Below are positions 12,811-24,388 of a stretch of 64,000 nt of DNA, in pieces. The DNA is from Humulus lupulus (taxonomy: Eukaryota > Streptophyta > Magnoliopsida > Rosales > Cannabaceae), in contig NC_084795.1 in the NCBI RefSeq assembly GCF_963169125.1, forward strand, positions 275,972,122 through 276,036,121. Direction: 5' to 3'. Within the stretch, counting starts at the first letter, position 1. Every line of letters begins with the position of its first letter. The notes under the pieces are model-generated. The model saw nothing but the letters and a program-made list of their open reading frames with translations. It was not told the origin of the DNA and searched no databases. Made by a program: the position numbers and the translations under genes.

Positions 12811-13165
12811 ATGGTGAGAACCAGAGGCAGTGGGTCTCGGTCTGTCAAGTCAGCGACTGGTTCGTTGAGTGCATCTCCATCCCTCACTAAGAAGAAAGCT
12901 CGGAAGAGTACCTTGTCTCATCCCATCCACATTGATGATTCCATCACCACGAGCAAAGCCGTGGTCATTCCGGACCTTGAAGCCCCCAAAGTTCTGACTG
13001 AACCTCCTTCTTCGGCGGCTCCGCTCGCCTCTGTCCCAGGGTCTTCCAAAAGAGGCCGAGCTTCTCCATCAGAGGATGTCTCTGATCATGGTCGTGATTT
13101 TGCCAAAGCCCATTCTGATTCCTCAGAGTCACCTGACGTGCTTGCACCCAAGAAGAAAAGAAAGG
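12811..13165 (+). pseudogene. Copia-1 ORF3 (env-like), 5' fragment
   Basis: The frame begins MVRTRGSGSR, the same start as Copia-2 ORF3 (MVRTRGASSK). It continues as a Ser/Pro/Lys-rich N-terminal region, including KKKRKG, for about 118 residues. The rest of the protein is absent because LINE sequence takes over at about 13165, and the open frame then stops by chance at 13182. Sireviruses often carry a third ORF of unknown role, called env-like. No membrane segment is visible in this fragment. Confidence 0.75.
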
Positions 13166-13189
13166 GTTGGTTCCACTGCTGACGTACTT

Positions 13190-13988
13190 AGGTGGGATTG
13201 GCTTTAAAGAAGGCTATAAATGGAATATAGTTCTTATGGCTAGGTACATCTGGGCTATTGCTACTAAACAGGATTCTCTTTGGGTCAAATGGATAACTAG
13301 TGTTTATCTCAAGGGGCAGAATTTCTGGTCTTATCAATTACAATATGATGTAAGCTGGTATTGGCGGAATCTCATCAAGCTGAGAGATATTTTCACTGCT
13401 GATATGCTTCAGGCTGCGATGACCAAGGAGAAGCTGAACTTGACTAGTCTGTATGAGCATCTGGTGCACAAAGAGCAGATTCATTTTGACAAGGTGGTTT
13501 GGTGTAAGTTGTCTATTCCGAAGCATAGGTTTATTCTCTGGCAAGCAGTGCTAGGTCACCTCCTCACTCGTGACAACTTACTTAAATGTCATATTCAGCT
13601 TGAGACTTGCCTTTGTCCTGTCTGTGAATTAGACCAGGAATCACATGATCATTTGTTTTTCAAGTGTCCTTTTTCTCAGCAGGTTCTGTGTGAAGTCCAA
13701 ACCAGATTGGGGCTTCAGCTTTGGCCTTTTTCTTATTCAGAGTGGCAAGTTTGGATGGAAGGAAGACCAAAGGGCTTGTTACAGAAGATCAGTGCTGCTT
13801 TGCTGGCTGCATCAGTGTATTACATTTGGACTAACAGGAATTGGTGAATTTTTGAGGCTTACTCCTGTTTTGTTTTGAAACTTAGTCGCCTGATTCTCTG
13901 GGGTATTAAAACTAAGCTAACTGATCTTAGTAGCTCCAAACTCAAAGCTGGCGAGAAGAGATTGATTACTCTTTTTCAGATTATGTAA
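13190..13988 (+). pseudogene. LINE-1 ORF2, 3' part: C-terminal zf-RVT domain
   Basis: The LINE frame resumes at GGIGFKEGYKWN and runs through LWVKWITSVYLKGQNFWSY to the zinc-binding zf-RVT region, WCKLSIPKHRFILWQAVLGH and CPVCELDQESHDHLFFKC. A TGA at 13845-13847 interrupts it after TNRNW, but the same frame stays open beyond it to TAA at 13986-13988. That makes the TGA a probable CGA-to-TGA change. The zone between the RT fingers and this domain, about 130 residues in related LINEs, is missing. Confidence 0.85.
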
Positions 13989-14073
13989 TTGTTTTTTATC
14001 TGGTTTCCAGAACTGGTAGTTTGTAATTTGGCTTGATTTGGTGGAATATATTTCTTTTTCTTATAAAAAAAAA

Positions 14074-14087
14074 AAATCCTATTTTCT
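14074..14087 (+). repeat. LINE-1 target-site duplication, right copy
   Basis: This is the second copy of AAATCCTATTTTCT, directly after the A-run that ends LINE-1. Plastid spacer sequence (ATTCATTGAGATCTG) continues immediately to the right. Confidence 0.93.
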
Positions 14088-14129
14088 ATTCATTGAGATC
14101 TGTTGACTTTGTATACCATTCCATTGTAA

Positions 14130-14314
<185 letters not shown>

Positions 14315-14318
14315 TTGA

Positions 14319-14354
14319 AGTAATGAGCCTCCCAATATCGGGAGACTCATTACT
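14319..14354. terminator. psbT-psbN intergenic hairpin (plastid origin)
   Basis: AGTAATGAG-CTCCC and GGGAG-CTCATTACT form a near-perfect stem around AATATC. This inverted repeat between the convergent psbT and psbN genes is a known plastid 3'-end processing structure. It came along with the plastid DNA and has no expected role in the nucleus. Confidence 0.8.
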
Positions 14355-14380
14355 TTCAATTGAGATAATGAAAAATTATT

Positions 14381-14497
<117 letters not shown>

Positions 14498-14654
14498 TTA
14501 CAATTATAGCTTCCATACCTATTTATTTGAGATCGTCTCCCGAATAAAGAAAGAACAAACCAAGAGTCAAAGAAAAGACATCGATTCAAATCAAGATTTA
14601 TTTGGTATTCTATATCCCAAAACTAAAGACAAAAAATAACAAAACAATATTCTA

Positions 14655-14964
<310 letters not shown>

Positions 14965-15175
14965 CACTACAAAAAAGATTGCTTTTGCCGATGCGTTTTT
15001 GCGCCAGAAAAAATCAGATTTATGCCGGAAAAAGGTCCTCTGGACTTTGCTGACGTGTTTTTGCATGGACAAAGGCTAAATGTGAAAGTCGGTCGTTAAT
15101 AGGACTTTTGTCGGCGTAAAACGAACGACGCGGACAAAAGTATCTTTTACCGACTCAAAGCTACGCCGGGAAAAG
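14965..15175 (+). repeat. CACTA-type transposon end
   Basis: CACTACAAAAAAGATTGC is a typical CACTA terminus. It is followed by subterminal repeats of a GCCGAYG/GCCGGAAAAA type (GCCGATGCG, GCCGGAAAAAGG, TTGTCGGCGTAAAACG). No transposase and no matching opposite end are visible. The same piece lies in the kinase C unit (about 57205-57410), where the first bases read CGCTACAAAAAA. Confidence 0.5.
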
Positions 15176-15380
15176 TAATATTTTTTAATATAAAATTAAA
15201 ATATATAATAAAAACATTTAAATATTTATGTATGCATAAATATTCTGAATCTAAACGGAAAAGGAATTTTTGTTTACTTATTTTGAAATTCATAAAAATT
15301 GAAAAAGTGGAGATGATATTATAAATTCCAAAGTAGAGCATGGTGATAAGTTGCAAGAAACATCTTTGAATTTAATGAAT

Positions 15381-17950
15381 TCAACTAATCTTATTTTCAA
15401 TTTCTAGTAAAATTTCATCTGGGAACATTAGCTGTCCAAGTGAAATATCACTAAAACGCTTGGCTAACAATCGTTTGCGAGCAAGAAGTTGTTGAGAAAC
15501 TAGCTTCATTGTTGGTCGATACATTGGTTTGGCATTTAGGCATGCAAATCCCAGCGAAGTAATAAGAACAATATCACTTTCAACAATCCCATTTCTTGGC
15601 GGTGATGGGCGATGGTCTATTATTTCAGTCAGCAACATATCTTGAATTGACGATGATGAAGATGACAATGATGACAACAATTCTCCAGGGTGCTTACCCA
15701 TTAACGTTTCTAGTACCACTACACCAAAGCTATAAACGTCACATTTTTCCGTTATGGCCATGGTGTAGGCAAATTCTACATGTCAGTCACAACAAGATGA
15801 AGTATCCTTGAGTTAAAGATTCGAATTTCTTTCCAAATCAATGATATAATTTCACTTCAATACATGTAAGTGTAAAGAATATTAATTTGGCAAGGGAATG
15901 GAATGGAAAAAAAGTTACCTGGAGCAATATAGCCGTATGTACCAGCAATCATGGTTCGATTGGAAGTATCGGGATCAAGTAATCTTGCGGTTCCATAATC
16001 AGACACAAAAGCCTCAAATTCTGAGTTCAATAAGATGTTGGTGCTCTTTACATCACGATGAACCATTGGAGGAGTGGAATCATGATGCATGTAAGACAAT
16101 GCATAAGCTATGCCTTTGATGACATTAATTCTCTTACTCCAATCTAATTCCACAGCTTCTAAATCATCGCTGAGAACACAAAACAAGCTTCCTCTTTCCA
16201 TATACTCGTAAATAAAAAACATGCTTCTTTTGTTCAAACAGAATCCATAGAGTCTTATGATATTTTTGTGACGAATTTTAGTCAACGTTTCTACCTCATT
16301 CTCAAAACTCTTTCTGAATGATACTTCTTCTGCCTCTGAACTGTGAAGCTTCTTCAAGGCAACTACTTTGCCACTAGGTAGTTGTGCTCTATATACACTA
16401 CCGTAACCACCTGTTCCAATGCAATATCGAATGTCAAAATCTTCCGTTGCTTTTAGGATATCTTCAAATGCAATTTTCCCATCATAATTCCATACCGACA
16501 ATAAATCACCATTTTTTGAAGCTCGTTTAGTAGGTTGGACTTGTCTAGTTTTGAAAAGACACTTATGGGCCAACATGAATAAAATGATCAAACAAAAGAC
16601 AGAGAAGGCCAAGACGACGCAAATAATGATCGCAACTTGAGGGGTAGACTTGGTAGACTTGCGGGTAGACTTGGGAGTAGACTTGGGGGTAGACTTTGGG
16701 CAATGAAGGGGATGGTTGAAAGAAATGATGTTAAGCTCTTTGCCGCCGGTTGGACACTTTAAAAAGTTGTAAGAAAGTTCCAAATACTTTAAGTTTGTCA
16801 TGCGGGCAAATTCAGAAGGTATGATCCCTGATATGTTGTTATATGACAAGTCCAAGGAATACAGCTTTCTGAGCTTTACAATATTTGAATCCATGGAACC
16901 ATATATTCTATTTGAACCTAGTAAAAGAACTTCAATTGATTGTAAAGCCGTAAGAATTGGCATAATTGGACAACTGAGGTTGTTGGAACTAACATCCAGA
17001 AATGTTAAGTTCTTCAAATTTGCAATTTCTAACGGAATGCAACCAATCAATTGATTTTGGCTAAGGACTAACGACTCTAGGTTTCTTAGTTTTCTAATTT
17101 CCACTGGGAGTGGACCGTCAAATTCGTTTGAACTAAGGTCCAACTCCACCAAATTGGTTAGATCACCCAAAGCCGGAGGTATGGAACCATTGATTTTGTT
17201 GTGGGAAAATGATAGGGAAGTCAATCTGTTCAGCTGGAATATACTGGATGGGAGGTGTCCTTGGAGCCTGTTGTCAGACAGGTCAAGAGAAACCATGTTC
17301 TTCAGCTTTCCTAAATCAATTGGAATAGACCCATTAATTTGATTAGATGACATATGTAGATGAGTGAGGTTGGAAAAAAGAGCAATAGTTGAAGGAATTG
17401 AACCGCTAAAATGGTTATAGCTGAAATTTAATGCAATAAGATTCTTTAAACTACCCAATTCTCTTGGAATAGAACCATTTAGGTCATTAGAAGAAAGATC
17501 AAACACCATCAACCTGGAGAGGTTGGCAATTGAAAGAGGTAATTGGCCTGTTAGATAATTTTTGGAAAGGTGAAGGTGGGTGAGCTTTGGAAGAGTACCT
17601 ATGTGGGATGGAATAACTCCATAAAGCCCGGCACAGGAAAGACTCAGATGGACTAAGTTTGGAAAGCAAGACCAGTTGAATTTCTCCAATAACCAGATTG
17701 GACAATATTCACAATATTCACAATAATACTGAGAAAGAGTAATTTGAGTAATCTGTCCAGCGGGGTCGCAAGTGATACCTGACCAATTGCAATATTGGGT
17801 TGCATTGTCGACAGAGTCGTGGCTGCACCACCCACTTAGCAGCAATGAAAGCACTTCTTGTTGATCTCTGGGGTACGGTGAAGCTTGAACTAAGACATTG
17901 GCTGCATAGACTAGTCCTACAATAATGAGTATTAAAGTGGAGGATTTCAT
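15381..17950 (-). CDS. kinase copy A: LRR receptor-like kinase, MIK2-like
   Basis: There are two exons, 15919-17950 and 15381-15775. The 143-nt GT-AG intron lies inside the kinase activation segment (IAP/EFAYT). The joined product is 808 residues from ATG at 17950. In order: signal peptide ([19 protein letters not shown]); LRR cap with CNWSGITC; twelve 24-residue LRRs (about 95-382) plus a partial one; Lys/Ser/Thr/Pro repeats; a membrane helix at about 438-462; and a cytoplasmic kinase with [30 protein letters not shown] and APEFAY. The magnesium motif is DYG instead of DFG. The family (LRR class XII, MIK2-like) senses extracellular peptides or wall signals. No lesion is visible, and this is the only copy with an intact start. 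Confidence 0.9.
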
Positions 17951-18020
17951 GGTTTACAGAGATGAGTGAGTGACTGCTTCCACGGTCAGCTTGAACTTGA
18001 AGACGTTATTATATACTACG
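17951..18020 (-). promoter_or_regulatory. kinase A core promoter and short leader
   Basis: On the minus strand GTAGTATATAATAACG gives a TATA box at about 18008-18016, about 60 nt before the ATG, implying a leader of roughly 30 nt. Upstream sequence to about 18360 is shared with the kinase B and C units, including a conserved TCATATGATATGATG block. Copy C keeps the TATA box near 60594-60605 but has an insertion just upstream of it. Confidence 0.5.
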
Positions 18021-18360
18021 GCCACACTGTCATTCTTATTGACTTTTAATTTATATATTTTACTTTATCTCATATGATATGATGAGTTTTTCAACATCAT
18101 AATAAAATATTGGCTGGACATGGGGCATGCAATCAACATCAACAGCGAGCCTAAAGTTCATTTCATTACAAACTTAAAGTACTGAAGCCAATTTTTCCAT
18201 TTTCAAAATTAACTTTGCATTGAATGATGATGATTTTAATTGGACAATCAATTGACAAAAAAGTGAGCTAATAAATAGAGAGAAAATGTTCTTTGACAGG
18301 GAAGGGGCTACTTCCACTTCAATGGCTCCAACGTGAAGGGCTCGGGCAATACTACTTTTC

Positions 18361-18767
18361 AATGTTCATCAACCATTACTGCAACTAACTAAATTGAAAT
18401 ATAGCAAACTAAATAACTACTTGGCCCCAATGAAGCTTTCGAGTTGACTGGCTTTAAATTCCATGCTATCATGTTTCCGATGAAGTTCGTAGATGCAAAA
18501 CCATATACATACATATATATATGTGTGCTTTGGCTACCCCTCTCCTCTATAATTAAAATTAGCATTTTTTTTTACAGCATCTTTTGATATCACTTATTCA
18601 TTTCAATTGAGATAATAATATGGCAGTTTATGAAATGGCTATCGCATATTAAAATAAATAATTTTTTTTTTCAAAAGTTGTTTCAAATATGTTAATTAGT
18701 TATTATGTTTTAAATCATTTTGAAATATTTTGGTGACAATATATAATGCAACCATAGACCAAATATA
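18361..18767. other. AT-rich intergenic DNA
   Basis: Its first part extends the shared kinase-unit upstream region (matching 24838-24930). The rest is AT-rich, with a short TATATATG run near 18510, and no gene is visible. Confidence 0.5.
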
Positions 18768-19298
18768 TCTTTTTTATAAAGTGTGTAGATAAATGAAATT
18801 TTTAGTTTTCACAGTTTTTTTAGTTAACTATAACAAAATATTCTTATATTTAACAAAATATTTTTATATTTAAAAATAAATTGGAAACATAACTTAAACT
18901 TAAATGAAATTAAATAAATGAAAAATTAAACAAATTAAAATATGATATTTTTGAAATATTTTACAATAATAATTATTTAAAAATAATAAAACCATATATT
19001 TTATAACTTAAATAAAATTTAATTAAACTTAAACTTAAACTTAATATTATATTAAACATATAATATATAATCTTTTTTTCACTCAAAATTCAAAAACTAG
19101 AACAAACATAAACTAAAAAAAAAGATATTTTTTATAATATTTTATAATAATTTAAATAATTAAATCACATTTATTTAAAAATAATAAAGATATACATATT
19201 ATTTTTTTTTATCTTATAAATTTGTGTGATAGTTTGCATTTTATCAAGTGGTTGAAGCTCTTTTTCTTCATTGAATTCACCAAAGGACAATCTGAGAT
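18768..19298 (-). repeat. right arm of the AT-rich inverted repeat
   Basis: The reverse complement aligns with 697-1295 over most of its length. The arms end at TCCTTTGGTGAATTC on one side and a CACACTTT-TATA block on the other. Clear point and length differences show that the pair is old. Confidence 0.6.
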
Positions 19299-19799
19299 AA
19301 TTCTGCTTAGTTGAGAGAGATTCTGTAATGTTAAATATCATGTGTAGACATTTGTTGTAATAAACTTTTTCGAGTTCTGATATTCCTTGAGTTTTATGCT
19401 TTGGTTTAGTTTTTAAAGTTACTTGACACTACCCAGATGGATTTTTTAGTTGTTTCATTCTAATTGGTTCAATATAGACTACTGAGCTTTTTGTTTTGTT
19501 TTATTTTCTGTTCTGCTTTTTCTTTCTTACCATTTGTTCTAGATTCTGAGAACATATAACATTCTCCTGACACAACATAGAATTTTCATATTTCTTTATA
19601 TTTGTTTGCTGCTTTCTCAGAAATGGCTCTCTGTTTGTGCTATCTAATTTAGATATTGCTAAGTCAAATTTACTAACAATGACATGCTATGCAAAATGTC
19701 TTTGGATTTGGATTGGATAGAATGCTCACATATTAAAGTCATAGCTGAGATCTCAGCTTCAAGAACAGACCTTTTGGATTGATTAGCTAGAGAGAAATG
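19299..19799. other. intergenic DNA without a recognised feature
   Basis: AT-rich DNA with no conserved coding frame, RNA gene or transposon end that I can recognise. Confidence 0.5.
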
Positions 19800-20560
19800 A
19801 GTTCTGAGATTTTACAAAAGCATTGATTTAGTTATTATAATTGGATTAGATGAAATTGGAACTTTAAAGTGTAGTGAGAGTATACACATTAATCTATCTT
19901 TGTTACATGAAGTTAGTTCTAAACTGATATCAGTAACATACCAGGATAGCTTTATCATAACAGAAATACCTAATTTAATTTGACTACCTTATCTTACCAC
20001 CATTGATATATAAAACTCCAAGCTTTTAAGATCTTATTTGCAAACGACTCTCCCTCTCTCTTTCTCTCTGCTTTCTTCTTCTTGCACTCTTCCACTTACA
20101 TTATAAACTTGTTATCATAATCTCACTCTCCCTGCCATTCTCTTTAATACCAAACTTAACCACCTTCAAATGTGAATGGTAATGATGATCAGTCTCTATT
20201 TTCTGTTATCATCATACACAAAACAAGATAATTCAAGAAATTTTCAGTGAACGAGCGGATGAATTACAAAATAAATACTTTTGTTCAGAATCAGAAGATG
20301 GAAATGGCCGCCATTACCAATCTCAAGATTTTTCCGAAGCTGAAGAGCAACAAGCGATTCGGATCGACGAGTTAGTGCTTTAGAATCCAATTAAGTTGGA
20401 GTGGTAATATTAGGACATTTGATAGAATAAACTCTTTCTTTTGTTTAGTTTTGTTATGCTTTAATTTCCATGTCATGATGATTTGTAACGTTGGCTCTAG
20501 GAGATTCTGTTCATTGTTTTTCTTCTTTGTGGTTTCTGTGTTATGATAACAATTTACCAT
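19800..20560 (+). repeat. diverged tandem duplication, copy 1, with a promoter-like stretch
   Basis: Two blocks recur further right: 19800-19945 resembles 21497-21690, and 20376-20555 resembles 21880-22050. Between them a TATATAAAA box at about 20008 is followed by a long CT-rich leader (20048-20095). Short coding-like frames end near 20375-20385. One of them (DFSEAEEQQ-IRIDEL) resembles the tail of a frame in copy 2 (DFKFEKEQ-NQINEL). The protein is not recognised, and both copies look like gene remnants. Confidence 0.45.
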
Positions 20561-20825
20561 AGCACATTAATATTATTTAAACATTTTAATAAACTCATTG
20601 ATATAGTACAAAAGCCATTTGTGGATTCATTCCATTTATTTAAACATTTTAACAACTCATTTATGCAATTTTAAACATTTTGAGTTATGGTCAACATGAC
20701 ACACATTTTGTATATTTTTCAAGCAGTAAGTTTTTCCACTGCTTGGATCTGATTCAGCTAAAAGGAGATTAAGCCCTTTAGGGGGCTAGAAGTGCAGTCA
20801 CTAATTCTGGAATTGTTACTGATCC

Positions 20826-21165
20826 AAGGTGGAGATTTGTTAGTTATTTGGCTCAGTCAACATTCTTTTATAACAGCCTTCTAATTTTTTATAATTCTGT
20901 TTTGACAGTTAGTCTTGTAATAGTCGGTTGTATATTATTTAGAATACCAGAAACACTGAGATAATACTTGTAATTTGAGAGAATCTGTACTTGAGAGAGA
21001 GTAGTGAGATCTGTACTCAAAGAAAGTTGGAATTTATAAAAGTGACTGGCCGTGGATGTAGGTTAGAGTTGTCTTGGCTCTAATTCGAACCACGTAAAAG
21101 ACTGTTTTTTTTCAGTTCTATTTAACTGATTTGTTTGCGAGTTCTTGTTATTTGATACTTGCATT
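20826..21165 (+). repeat. Copia 3' LTR with polypurine tract, truncated element
   Basis: AAGGTGGAGAT, a Copia polypurine tract, is followed directly by an LTR start (TGTTAGTTATTTGG, 20838). The LTR contains GTGGATGTAGG and CGAACCACGTAAAA, phrases common in Copia R-U5 regions. No internal coding sequence remains to the left. The right end is uncertain and is placed near TTGATACTTGCA. Confidence 0.6.
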
Positions 21166-21268
21166 TTAGTTGTGAATCTTGAAGGCTTGGTTTCTGTGGT
21201 GTACTTCTTTCTTGCCTTAACACTTATGATGGGCAGTCACTATGTTTTAAAGCTGGGGGTTTCACAAT

Positions 21269-21490
21269 GCTCAAATCAAAGAACTCTATATTGTAACAGC
21301 GGAAAACTTAAGAAGGGTGACAGTGGAAGACAAAACATTGTTTCATCTCTTTTTTTTGTGGTTGGACAATTGCAAATTACTGAAGGAAATACCATCAGGA
21401 ATTGAACGCCTAAGAAACCTCCAACAACTTTATTCTTATAATTTGTTGGAAGATGAGGCCAAGCTCTTGAGAAGTTTTTGTGGCTTATAA
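21269..21490 (+). pseudogene. NLR (CC-NBS-LRR, RPM1-like) C-terminal remnant
   Basis: One plus frame reads AQIKELYIVTAENLRRVTVE, then LDNCKLLKEIPSGIERLRNL, then an acidic tail with LLEDEAKLL, ending at TAA (21488-21490). Several CC-NLR proteins end with this kind of LRR, with an xCxxLKxIPxGIExLxxLxxL pattern, and then stop. Only about 73 codons remain. The NB-ARC and other LRRs are gone, cut on the left by the Copia LTR region. Intact relatives recognise pathogen effectors in the cytoplasm. This piece cannot. Confidence 0.65.
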
Positions 21491-22050
21491 AACTAACGAA
21501 CAGTTCTGAGATTGTATAAAAGCATTGTTTTAGTTTCATAATTGGATTAATTGTCTATAGAATTAAAATTTAAGGTGGTTAAATTCAAACTTTAAAGACT
21601 TAAGTATAGTGAGTAGTATAAACATTAATCTTTTTACATGATCTTAGAAACTTAATCAATCATTCTAAATTATTCTCAGTAGCATACAAGGCAATGCTGG
21701 GCTGTCAAAATGGTAGTTTTCCAGACCAAACATGTTTGTCAAATCAAAATAGCAAGAGCATTCAAGTCTTTGTTTTGTTCAACTTTTTATCAACAATGGA
21801 GGACTTGGAATCAAAACCAGAGGATTTTAAGTTCGAGAAAGAACAAGCAAATCAGATCAATGAGTTGGGTGCTTTCGAATCTAACTAAGTTATAATAGTA
21901 ATTAGAACATTCATGTAGTAAACTTTCTTTTTTAAACCTTTTTTTTTCGGTTATGCCTTTAATTTCCATGTCAAGATTTGTAACATTGGTGTTTGGAGAT
22001 TCTATTCATTGCTTTCCTTCGTTGTGGTTTCTGTGTTATGATAATATTTG
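21490..22050 (+). repeat. diverged tandem duplication, copy 2
   Basis: Matches to 19800-20560 are given at that entry. The copy holds a frame at 21694-21888 (64 codons) ending EQANQINELGAFESN, whose tail resembles the short frame of copy 1. No start context or domain supports it as a working gene. Confidence 0.4.
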
Positions 22051-22211
22051 ATCTTTTTTTTACTCTTGTGGTGTCCCCAAGCCACTGATATTTGATCTGC
22101 CATGTCTAACCAAAATTTTGCCACAGATTGGACTTTTGCAATTCTCAAATTTGAATCTAGCAGAACAACACAAAGAAAAATAAGGGTAAAAAAGGTGTGA
22201 TGAAATGGGAG
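22051..22211. other. unassigned spacer between the repeat and the LRR fragment
   Basis: No feature is recognised. On the minus strand it is read through in frame from the LRR fragment, without similarity to any kinase part. Confidence 0.4.
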
Positions 22212-22501
22212 AGAAGAACCTAGCCAAAGAACTTCAATTGATTGTAAAGCCGTAAGAATTGGCATAATTGGACAACTGAGGTTGTTGGAACTAACATCCA
22301 GAAATGTCAAGTTCTTCAAATTTGCAATTTCTAATGGAGTGCAACCAATCAATTGATTTTGGCCAAGGACTAACGACTCTAGGTTTCTTAGTTTTCTAAT
22401 TTCCACAGGGAGTGGACCATCAAATTCGTTTAACTAAGGTCCAACTTCCCCAAATTGGTTAGATCACCCAAAGCCGAAGGTATGGAACCATTGATTTTGT
22501 T
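22212..22501 (-). pseudogene. displaced LRR block of kinase copy B
   Basis: This block of about 290 bp encodes parts of four LRRs on the minus strand ([61 protein letters not shown]). It corresponds to 16914-17202 of copy A. It lies downstream of the 3' end of kinase B, although it belongs inside the ectodomain. A frameshift near 22433 breaks it. The equivalent segment is missing from B itself. Confidence 0.8.
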
Positions 22502-22723
22502 GCAGTGTATTTTTAAAAAAGTAATATTTTTTAATATAAAATTAAAATAAATTATAAAAATATTTAAATATTTATGTATGCATAAATATGCTGAATCTAA
22601 ACGGAAAAGGAATTTTTGTTTACTTTTGAAATTTATAAAAATTGAAAAAGTGGAGATGATATTATAAATTCCAAAGTAGAGCATGGTGATAAGTTGCAAG
22701 AAACATCTTTGAATTTAATGAAT

Positions 22724-24388
22724 TCAACTAATCTTATTTTCAATTTCTAGTAAAATTTCAGCTGGGAACATTAGCTGTCCAAGTGAAATATCACCAAAAC
22801 GCTTGGCTAACAATCGTTTGCGAGCAAGAAGTTGTTGAGAAACTAGCTTCATTGTTGGTCGATTCATGGGTTTGGCATTTAGGCATGCAAATCCCAGCGT
22901 AGTAATAAGAACAATATCACTTTCAACAATCCGATTTCTTGGCGGTGATGGGCGATGGTCTATTATTTCAGTCAGCAACATATTTTGAATTGACGATGAT
23001 GAAGATGACAATGAGGACAAAAATTCTCCAGGGTGCTTACCCATTAGCGTTTCTAGTACCACTACACCAAAGCTATAAACGTCACATTTTTCCGTTATGG
23101 CCATGGTGTAGGCAAATTCTACATGTCAGTCACAACAAGATGAAGTATCCTTGAGTTAAAGATTCGAATTTCTTTCAAAATCAATGATTTAATTTCACTT
23201 CAATACATGTAAGTGTAAAGAATATTAATTTGGCAAGGGAATGGAATGGAAAAAAAGTTACCTGGAGCAATATAGCCGTATGTACCAGCAATCATGGTTC
23301 GATTGGAAGTATCGGGATCAAGTAATCTAGCGGTTCCATAATCAGACACAAAAGCCTCAAATTCTGAGTTCAATAAGATGTTGGTGCTCTTTACATCACG
23401 ATGAACAATTGGAGGAGTGGAATCATGATGCATGTAAGACAATGCATAAGCTATGCCTTTGATGACATTAATTCTCTTACTCCAATCTAATTCCACAGCT
23501 TCTAAATCATCGCTTAGAACACAAAACAAGCTTCCTCTTTCCATATACTCGTAAATCAAAAACATGCTTCTTTTGTTCAAACAGAATCCATAGAGTCTTA
23601 TGATATTTTTGTGACGAATTTTAGTCAACGTTTCTACCTCATTCTCAAAACTCTTTCTGAATGATACTTCTTCTGCCTCTGAACTGTGAAGCTTCTTCAA
23701 GGCAACCACTTTGCCACTAGGTAGTAGTGCTCTGTATACACTACCGTAACCACCTGTTCCAATGCAATATCGAATGTCAAAATCTTCCGTAGCTTTTAGG
23801 ATATCTTCAAATGCAATTTTCCCATCATAATTCCATACCGACAATATATCACCATTTTTTGAAGCTCGTTTAGTAGGTTGGACTTGTCTAGTTTTGAAAA
23901 GAAACTTATGGGCCAACAGGAATAAAATGATCAAATAAAAGGCAAAGAAGGCCAAGATGACGCAAATAATGATCTCAACTTGAGGGGTAGACTCACCATT
24001 AATTTGATTAGATGACATATGTAGATGAGTGAGGTTGGAAAAAAGAGCAAAAGTTGAAGGAATTGGACCGCTAAAATGGTTATGGCTCAAATTTAATGCA
24101 ATGAGATTCTTTAAACTACCCAATTCTCTTGGAATAGAACCATTTAGGTAATTATAAGAAAGATCAAACACCATCAACCTGGAGAGGTTGGCAATTGAAA
24201 GAGGTAATTGGCCTGTTAGACAATTTTTGGAAAGGTGAAGGTGGGTGAGCTTTGAAAGAGTACCTATGTGGGATGGAATATCTCCATAAAGCCCGGCAGA
24301 GGAAAGATTCAGTTAAATTTCTCCAATAACCAGAGTTCACAATATTCACAATAATAAAGAGTAATTTGAGTAATCTGTCCAACGGGGT
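22724..24388 (-). pseudogene. kinase copy B: rearranged LRR receptor-like kinase pseudogene
   Basis: Exon 2 (22724-23118), the 143-nt intron and the kinase exon (from 23262) are preserved, with [23 protein letters not shown] and DYG. The ectodomain is not: after SSNQING the frame jumps straight to ESTPQVEIIICV, removing the segment equal to about 16653-17327 of copy A. The jump is in frame, so 325 codons remain open from ATG at 24177. Further 5', a loss of about 28 bp near 24312 shifts the frame. A second deletion at about 24388 removes the start codon and signal peptide, joining the LRR cap to promoter-derived sequence. If expressed it could give at most a membrane kinase with almost no ectodomain. 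Confidence 0.88.

Larger units (their letters stand above)
5579..13165 (+). mobile_element. Copia-1: Sirevirus-like Ty1/copia element lacking its 3' end
   Basis: The element has a 5' LTR, a primer-binding site, one gag-pol frame, a spacer of about 1.2 kb and the start of an env-like ORF3. ORF3 is cut at about 13160-13165, where LINE sequence resumes. No polypurine tract, 3' LTR or right target duplication exists. The tRNA-Met type PBS, large size and downstream third ORF fit Sireviruses. LTR ends and layout match Copia-2, so they are related, though the internal proteins are clearly diverged. The missing 3' part together with missing LINE sequence implies one deletion across the right junction. 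Confidence 0.88.
2029..14073 (+). mobile_element. LINE-1: near full-length L1-type LINE, split by Copia-1
   Basis: This is a non-LTR retrotransposon with ORF1 (zinc knuckle), ORF2 (endonuclease and reverse transcriptase) and a 3' poly(A) tail ending at 14073, bounded by a 14-bp target duplication. The leader before the ORF1 ATG is only about 40 nt, so the 5' end may be slightly truncated. Copia-1 occupies 5579 to about 13165. About 130 codons of ORF2 between the RT domain and the C-terminal domain are missing at the right Copia junction. The 5' end of the duplication implies a nick next to a T-run on the opposite strand, as expected for an L1 endonuclease. Confidence 0.92.

Noticed and set aside
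13167..13190. A gene start at 13167
   Set aside because: The first codon is TTG and the frame is the middle of LINE ORF2 at a Copia junction.
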